Source: Gillisella vitis (GTDB lineage Bacteria > Pseudomonadota > Alphaproteobacteria > Rhizobiales > Rhizobiaceae). From it: 64,000 nucleotides of DNA. The stretch is from NCBI RefSeq assembly GCF_014204625.1, contig NZ_JACHLU010000001.1:434001-498000 (forward strand), in the 5' to 3' direction. The position numbers and the translations under genes were made by a program. Below, piece by piece: positions 59,401-64,000 of this stretch (positions are counted from its first letter, which is position 1; each line of letters begins with the position of its first letter). The notes beneath the pieces are model-generated. The model was given only the letters and a program-made list of their open reading frames with translations. It ran no database searches and had not been told where the DNA came from.

Positions 59401-62290
59401 GAACCTCAATCCGCCGCCGCAAAAAGTCGACCAGCCGATTATCGTCAAGGTTTCGTCGATCCCTTACAAGCAGCTTATCAATGGAAATTTCAAACGCATC
59501 ACCGTGCATCCCTCTGATCCGGCACTTCTGAATTACGTCATGGTGCGCATTGACCGCGTAGTGCCAAGGATCACCGGCGTGAAATCGACGGCATCTGGCG
59601 ATGTCGAGATTGCGCTTGATACACAGGCCTATCCATTTCTGGACCGCGACCCGGAACGCCAATCCCGAACGTTTACATCAACACGGCGCGCCTTTGGTCC
59701 CTATGTCTACGACGTAAAAACCGGAGCAACCAAATTTGGCAATAATGTCGGCACATTTGCCGACAAGGTGACGCATATCACGCCGTTCACCGACTGGAAC
59801 ATCAGCCTGCCAGCCAAAAGCACCAACAAGGACATCGCCTTCGACGATCTGTTTGTGGACATCGAACTCGAGTTCCACATCACTGCAATTTACAACGATC
59901 CAATACAGTCCTTGCGGAACATGATGAGGCGAACGCAGCTCGCGCGCAAAGTGGAACCGTTTGCCCTGTTTGCTGCCCCGTCGCCGGATGATGACACACT
60001 TGATTTGGCCGCAGCGCCAAGCTCCACACCGAGCCTTGGTTATCTCGAAGCACAAATGTATCAAAATCAGGCTGTTTTGAACGGCTGGGATGCCGCATTC
60101 AGTATGCTGTCCGATCCTGTCAACGCTTTCCTCAATCAGCAGTTCCAGAGCTATCTCAAGACGGTCAACAGCAGCAACGGTCTGATGACGATCAATGCCT
60201 GCTACTTCGGCACTCCGACACCTGTTGGCCATGGCTTGTGGAGCAGCACTGTCACGATGATCGAAATCAATCTGACCAATCCGCTCTTGCAATTTGTCGC
60301 CAGTTCCGATCAGGCAACCGTACAGCAATATATCAAAAGCGGCTCCGTCACCGTTGGTTCCGTTGATGTTGCTGGCAATAGCCAGACAGGGCAAAGCCCG
60401 TTCATTCCCTCAAAAACCTATCTGTCCAGCAAGCCGCTGCCTTTTACCGTCGATCTGACAACCAACGAACTGGTCATAGCGCAGGGAGATGTGCTGGGCC
60501 TCGGGCTTGGCAGCATTTATTTGAGCACAACCGGCACTCTGCCCGCGCCTTTGTTACCGGGAACACCCGCCAAATATACCAATGAATATTATATCTCCAA
60601 GTGGAGCAGCACCGCTCAGGAGACACGCATACAGCTGACAACGGACTCGTCTGGCAACAATCCTGTCACACTGACCGATAGCGGGAGCGGAACACAAACC
60701 CTGACCCTCAGTGTTGAATGGGCAGCCCCTGCAAAGGTGGTTACCAGCAAAAACCCCTATGTTTTCGCCAATGTTCAACTCGCCACGATTCAGGGCATCG
60801 TCGAACCTCCGCCGAATCAGGGCACCAAGCAGGATACGCTCACCGTCACTCTGGATTTTCCAAGCGGCTCATTCGTGCTGCGCAACATTCATGTGGAGCC
60901 ACCGAACTGGGATCCTGCGCCAAACGCCACGCAGATTTCCGACGCCATTGCCAACTATTACGCCCAGAACGACATTCGTTTCGATATTCAGACCATCAAC
61001 ACCAAAAATCTTGCATCTGATGTCGACCTGACGCCGACGAAATTCGTGCTGCACGCAATGAACACCAATGCGGGCAACAATGTTCTACAGGTGCTGATGG
61101 CCACAACCGGCAAGGTGCAGAATTTGCACTCTCTGGCTCTGTCGGAACCCGTTGCCTACAATCCGTTGGGTCCGGTCTCGGGGACAGGCAGTGACGACTC
61201 CAAGTCAAGTGATTACATGATTTCGCTGATGATCAGCTCGCGTCTCACATTCCAGCATATATTTGTTGACAGCTTCAATAATGGATCAACCAATTTCGTG
61301 GTTGAGGCTATACCGCCGGTCAACGACTTCGAGGCATGGTCGGTTGAAATGTCTTCAGGAACGGTTACGGCCCCTGTTCCTTTCAAGGACCAGTATACAG
61401 TTGACGGAACCCCGACCCATTTTCGGATCAACGCCAATTCAAACAATCTGACCTGGGATATTACCGGCCTGACATTCTCCCGAACCCAGACTGATGGGAT
61501 CGCATTGGACTATTCCAATGTCTCCAGCGGTGGCACGCAAGTGAATTTCCAGTATCAACAGTATGTTACCGTCACGTCTCGATACGGCAGCCACTCCTAT
61601 TGGACAGGCTGGACAGATGCTTCTGCGATTGCCTATGTCACCATGTCCGGAACATATCCGTTGGAGGTCTTCAATAGCGGTTCCAACCAGTCGGTCAAAT
61701 TTTCGACAACCAACCCGACGGTGACGGTTGATAAATCAAGCGATCTGAAACCGACCGGAGCCTGCGAGTGCAATGACAATGACCTGAAAATTGCTCTCAT
61801 GGATGCGCTGTCCACGTCAGTGCCCGCACAGTTGCAAGAGAACATGAACCAGATCAGCTTCCAACCGCTGTCGATCATGGCGCTGGAAAGCCTGCTTTTC
61901 CCGGCCAATCAGCTCATCTCCATGTCAACTGCCAAGGTGCCCTGCGACTCCCTGATCGTTGGAAAGTTTTTGGCTCAGGTCCGCCAGAAAAGCGCCAACT
62001 ATACGGTCACGATTCCGGCCTCTGCTGGCGCACAGGGGACATTCGGGGGCGTGAGCTTTCAAAACGGAACCGCAACCAACAGCGCGACGAAATCTGCTAT
62101 GCCAGCCAAGTTCCAGTTCACATACGGCCCCATTGATCCGTCGCTCGGTGGGCAGGTCACGTATCAGATTGACATCGAAGCGGGCACAATATCGCCAACA
62201 ATGATCGCCGTTGTCTATCAGCCCGACGCCACCAACAATCCGCAGAATGTGGTTTTGTTGCTGCCGAGCTACCCACTGCCCGGCTCATGA
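56429..62290 (+). CDS. Giant MACPF-like/helical/TULIP-like protein, possible pore-forming toxin component
   Basis: 1953 residues, no signal peptide. Residues 188-207 read Y-x6-IGTHF-x6-GD, the MACPF/perforin signature except for I in place of F/Y. Residues about 615-735 and 770-965 are long amphipathic helices rich in Q, S and A, flanking a hydrophobic stretch at 745-768 (TMSIVTGIFSLGVAFAGIPG), the layout of alpha-helical pore-forming toxins. From about 1203 to the end there is a beta-rich module opening with VLNGWDAAFSMLSDPVNAF, which resembles the GWD..N start of P-47/OrfX TULIP proteins, and DYMISLMISSRLTFQHIF near 1595. No function is proven; the domain calls are by eye. Confidence 0.75.
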   Translation: MTNAITIGTAANLFFGYKPVWAPDGSSETPFFTPLLSPLKPQNSVNTVCDMSLWSGTPVITLHTSAQSLLSTIYEYNVLPASNDPQNIEVPSGQLALNDADSETAMAAASAFLGLNLSNAGHYMLVVYERCASVTTGDYTNGNKSQARQDVLTPEALAIVNALPPATAPVAGSPLYDSKLTLPDAQKYLSAMAQIGTHFVTKVLNGDKLVQVFSYPDAKFKYLQDQFDLAATRQPNGRMAVSGTLANSWEIYTSPLGHGGLGFVQFYGNLTTISRDEALVTAIAKGAWANGYVPEGTASIFAATRDYALLSALTAQTTYACELTPMANLMPNALVQGPWDRLVAGGLLQKFGNSVMIPLRRPLDYDWSQIFPQTTDSWASGIATPVIDIYQERVDLAQVKIMGAEIIGESYPMQSFSCFAQVLQATSQIGADPITIPSDNVTLVAQIIDTTQAAQTPVMSMSDAGLNTLTLSCQDMYGALIFQGDGTTPVNRKTALDGFLMETPPDVDPATKRYLVHINSVLTDPPSEATLIAHSQSVEFSVVAGEALLQSQGPNSSVVTGLEVAYLNWLAQIIPANTTDPVLANARVRALYLANSIADFGAGTVFVPYVTYDSYSKYVGDLVTQAQQISGQIASYQSQLMTTVASYKIMTSIDAVNDNVRSIGGVLTQYFKALSEGRGSMDQYYSSIIAQLDSQLQTTLKNIKELQGQLSSQQARISNLGSPPGIIQVFEQDYVQYEKDEVFKATMSIVTGIFSLGVAFAGIPGAAKEGVLDALEALQDVYEKLQSVMDVISQLSVIEDVTADIGKINDLGTSIQSAANAGTMQLPSQVDLAMIPNNVEAALANVPTNGSLQQDKANLIAATRNLVIIGSALLNAQAQASQLMVEIANNQRLKTINSQQQAKMSALTNSLNLSNPSRPPDLARIDLIGMTGQLQFQLKQVLSTLAKVLQNQNGALQFTYFGEPVPITSFSLNQLLAAISAQDASIINAIQNLNPPPQKVDQPIIVKVSSIPYKQLINGNFKRITVHPSDPALLNYVMVRIDRVVPRITGVKSTASGDVEIALDTQAYPFLDRDPERQSRTFTSTRRAFGPYVYDVKTGATKFGNNVGTFADKVTHITPFTDWNISLPAKSTNKDIAFDDLFVDIELEFHITAIYNDPIQSLRNMMRRTQLARKVEPFALFAAPSPDDDTLDLAAAPSSTPSLGYLEAQMYQNQAVLNGWDAAFSMLSDPVNAFLNQQFQSYLKTVNSSNGLMTINACYFGTPTPVGHGLWSSTVTMIEINLTNPLLQFVASSDQATVQQYIKSGSVTVGSVDVAGNSQTGQSPFIPSKTYLSSKPLPFTVDLTTNELVIAQGDVLGLGLGSIYLSTTGTLPAPLLPGTPAKYTNEYYISKWSSTAQETRIQLTTDSSGNNPVTLTDSGSGTQTLTLSVEWAAPAKVVTSKNPYVFANVQLATIQGIVEPPPNQGTKQDTLTVTLDFPSGSFVLRNIHVEPPNWDPAPNATQISDAIANYYAQNDIRFDIQTINTKNLASDVDLTPTKFVLHAMNTNAGNNVLQVLMATTGKVQNLHSLALSEPVAYNPLGPVSGTGSDDSKSSDYMISLMISSRLTFQHIFVDSFNNGSTNFVVEAIPPVNDFEAWSVEMSSGTVTAPVPFKDQYTVDGTPTHFRINANSNNLTWDITGLTFSRTQTDGIALDYSNVSSGGTQVNFQYQQYVTVTSRYGSHSYWTGWTDASAIAYVTMSGTYPLEVFNSGSNQSVKFSTTNPTVTVDKSSDLKPTGACECNDNDLKIALMDALSTSVPAQLQENMNQISFQPLSIMALESLLFPANQLISMSTAKVPCDSLIVGKFLAQVRQKSANYTVTIPASAGAQGTFGGVSFQNGTATNSATKSAMPAKFQFTYGPIDPSLGGQVTYQIDIEAGTISPTMIAVVYQPDATNNPQNVVLLLPSYPLPGS

Positions 62291-62360
62291 GTTGGGCCAG
62301 CCGGTCAGTGAATGTGTACAAACAGCTTGCAGCACATCTGGAAAAAGAGAGAAGAGCGCG

Positions 62361-63737
62361 ATGAGTGACCTCGTTTCAACCGAAATCAGCACACTTGTCG
62401 CGCGGATGCGAGAGGCTCCAGCGGTGGCGGAAGCATGGGATGTGGCACTCAACTTGTCCGAGGCCGCCATGCAGGCACTCGTGTCGAGCCGTTGGAATGC
62501 CAAACCGACCTTGACTAAAGAAGAGCGTGCTCTCGTCTGGCTTGCGCCAGCGCAAGTGGGCGGGCAGCACGACATTCTCAAGATCGTAACGGATCTCGCC
62601 TTACCGTCCACCACTCTGGACACCTCAGCCCAGACGGTGAAACTGGGTTTCACCATCGACAGTGGCCAGATGCAGACAGGCAAGGTACCCACTGAAACAG
62701 TGGCACGCGCAAACGGCAACCCGCTCCTGATCAGAAGTGAAGAGGTCGAATGGTCAAAACCAGTTGAAATCTCCGATAACAATCCCCTGTATCTCAACGG
62801 GCAATGGCCCATCGAGATACATCAGGCGGACGACAATCTCACTTTTTCAATAGAATTGAACCTGACCGCTGGCAAAATGGCTCTGACCAGCCCGATTTCT
62901 GGCGGCATTGACAGTCAGGTCGCAGAGCAAGCCGTTCAAAGCTGGCTGTCAAACCAGCACCTGAGTGGTCAGCTGATGACATTTTCACGAAAACCGGGCG
63001 CTGCGGCAACCACATTGACCGCGACAAAAATCAAAGCAAGGCTTGCGAATGCGCTGGACGGCCAACCCGTTCTCCAGATTGTGCTGGGATCGGCACCAGA
63101 AACATCCGATACAATCGAAAACAGCCCAGTCTATCATCCGGCTGGTTACGATTTCAGCGCTCAGGTCAGTTCTCGCGCGACAATGTCGATTATTGCGAGC
63201 GCCTATAATCAGGGCACAGGCAAGATAAAACTCGTGTCTGCGCCGCCCAATGATGGCCAGCTCCACTGGTTTACTCAGGTGCACCAGCCAATGGTCTTCT
63301 CGGGCACCTTCAGCAATCCAAATGGAACGGTCTACCTCACAGATCAATCGAATCTGTTTATGTGTTTCGGCGGCTCTGCCGATCAGGGACTTCGTCTTTT
63401 TACCCATATCGATCCCAGTTCAACAGTGCATTTACAGCTGGACCTCGCAGCCCACTACCCAACAATCATATCGGGCACGGGTGCCGACCAGTGCGTTTGC
63501 CTGTCGGAAGGTGCGCAATCTGTGACCGGAGACGGCTTCTACGAAAATATCGTCAGGCCGCAACTGGAGAAATTTCTGACTGGAGACATCAAATCCGACA
63601 TGACCAGGGTTCGGTTGAGCGCGGTGAGTGATCTTCTCCTGCGGGAGCTTTCTGTTTCAGGTCATGCACTGACGTTTGAGGTATCGGCATTGCCTGCCGA
63701 GTTGCTGATTGCTGGCAACCTGACCCCCATCTTGTGA
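62361..63737 (+). CDS. TULIP/P-47-like protein
   Basis: 458 residues from ATG 62361 (GAGAGAAG upstream). The longer frame begins inside the previous gene. The opening AEAWDVALNLSEAAMQALV (W26, D27) corresponds to the GWD start of the modules in the flanking genes. The segment GDGFYENIVRPQLEKF near residue 390 fits the F-x2-N-x2-x-P-x-L element I recall from P-47-type proteins. No signal peptide. About the length of P-47 (roughly 400-480). Lies 70 bp after the giant gene and 25 bp before the next, so an operon is likely. Confidence 0.65.
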   Translation: MSDLVSTEISTLVARMREAPAVAEAWDVALNLSEAAMQALVSSRWNAKPTLTKEERALVWLAPAQVGGQHDILKIVTDLALPSTTLDTSAQTVKLGFTIDSGQMQTGKVPTETVARANGNPLLIRSEEVEWSKPVEISDNNPLYLNGQWPIEIHQADDNLTFSIELNLTAGKMALTSPISGGIDSQVAEQAVQSWLSNQHLSGQLMTFSRKPGAAATTLTATKIKARLANALDGQPVLQIVLGSAPETSDTIENSPVYHPAGYDFSAQVSSRATMSIIASAYNQGTGKIKLVSAPPNDGQLHWFTQVHQPMVFSGTFSNPNGTVYLTDQSNLFMCFGGSADQGLRLFTHIDPSSTVHLQLDLAAHYPTIISGTGADQCVCLSEGAQSVTGDGFYENIVRPQLEKFLTGDIKSDMTRVRLSAVSDLLLRELSVSGHALTFEVSALPAELLIAGNLTPIL

Positions 63738-63762
63738 GCGCCAAGTCCGAAAAGGAACATCA

Positions 63763-64000
63763 ATGACCGACAGCCCGACGCTCAATTACCTGCTCACGCA
63801 GATGGCGCAAGACAAAGAGGTTCTCAACGGCTGGGATGCCGTGCTCAACGTTCTGCAAAACCCGATCAACAGCTTTTTCCAATCCCAGTTTGCCACGATG
63901 ACGGCCGGCTCTGGAACAATGACGATGTCACAGGTGTTTTGCGGACCGCCTGTTCCTTTCCGGGGTGACAATTATAGCACCGTCACCGATTTTTCCTTCA
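63763..64000 (+). CDS. TULIP/P-47-like protein (partial, runs off the right edge)
   Basis: 79 residues visible. AAAGGA precedes the ATG at 63763. The N-terminus EVLNGWDAVLNVLQNPINSF aligns without gaps to residues 1215-1234 of the giant protein (13 identities over 24 positions including the following QSQF/NQQF). The alignment continues through MTMSQVFCGPPVPF against MTINACYFGTPTPV. It is therefore a paralogue of the C-terminal module of the giant protein as a separate chain. Confidence 0.7.
   Translation, partial: MTDSPTLNYLLTQMAQDKEVLNGWDAVLNVLQNPINSFFQSQFATMTAGSGTMTMSQVFCGPPVPFRGDNYSTVTDFSF

Noticed and set aside
1..64000. tRNA, rRNA, CRISPR arrays, insertion sequences, prophage or replication origin
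   Set aside because: No cloverleaf-like genes, rRNA stretches, regularly spaced repeats, transposase or integrase frames, or origin features were recognised by reading; a tRNAscan/ISfinder search would be decisive.

Overview
The window looks like chromosome or large-replicon DNA of an alphaproteobacterium, most likely Rhizobiales/Rhizobiaceae. This is inferred from four things. Many solute-binding-protein-dependent transport operons are packed together. Spermidine is made by the carboxynorspermidine route. There is an AttE-FG-H-like ABC/lipocalin set. Intergenic hairpin repeats look like those of rhizobia. No rRNA, tRNA, insertion sequence, integrase or CRISPR array was recognised.

Layout. 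1-6145 (minus): sugar operon with a partial ribokinase, a RbsD/FucU mutarotase, two MalF/MalG-type permeases, a large Tat-type binding protein and an ATPase; a second FucU paralogue diverges from it at 6496. 6994-11271: GntR-type LacI repressor and a divergent polar amino-acid-type ABC operon, with two palindromic operators between them. 11426-15026: TetR gene, then a MarR-MFS-aldo/keto reductase group with two matching MarR-type palindromes. 15204-17591 (minus): carboxynorspermidine dehydrogenase and decarboxylase. 17953-24984: LIV-type ABC operon, a LigM-like tetrahydrofolate-dependent O-demethylase and a GntR/FCD regulator, tied together by ATGTATACAT sites. 25174-31075: two-component system divergent from a DctPQM TRAP transporter. 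31361-33175: GAF-GGDEF-EAL protein. 33200-39254: hydantoin/Asp-Glu racemase, spermidine/putrescine-type ABC transporter and GntR regulator. 39350-43827: PilZ protein, LolD/FtsX-like ABC exporter and a CrtC/AttH lipocalin-like protein. 43999-46133: ethanolamine ammonia-lyase eutBC behind a sigma-54-like promoter. 46184-55754 (minus): eleven tightly coupled glycan genes (SIS isomerase, nucleotidyltransferase, LegB-type dehydratase, aminotransferase, PIG-L deacetylase, HAD phosphatase, several glycosyltransferases).

56429 to the right edge is the least ordinary part. A 1953-residue protein has a near-match to the MACPF/perforin signature, a long helical region around a hydrophobic hairpin-like segment, and a C-terminal module that resembles TULIP/P-47 (OrfX-type) proteins. 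The next gene and the following partial gene carry related modules. This looks like an undescribed multi-protein pore-former or toxin-like locus that continues past the window.

A recurring theme is that every operon whose first gene encodes a solute-binding protein, or whose binding-protein gene lies directly upstream of a permease gene, has a stem-loop just after the binding-protein gene. That arrangement fits a 3' mRNA stabiliser giving excess binding protein.
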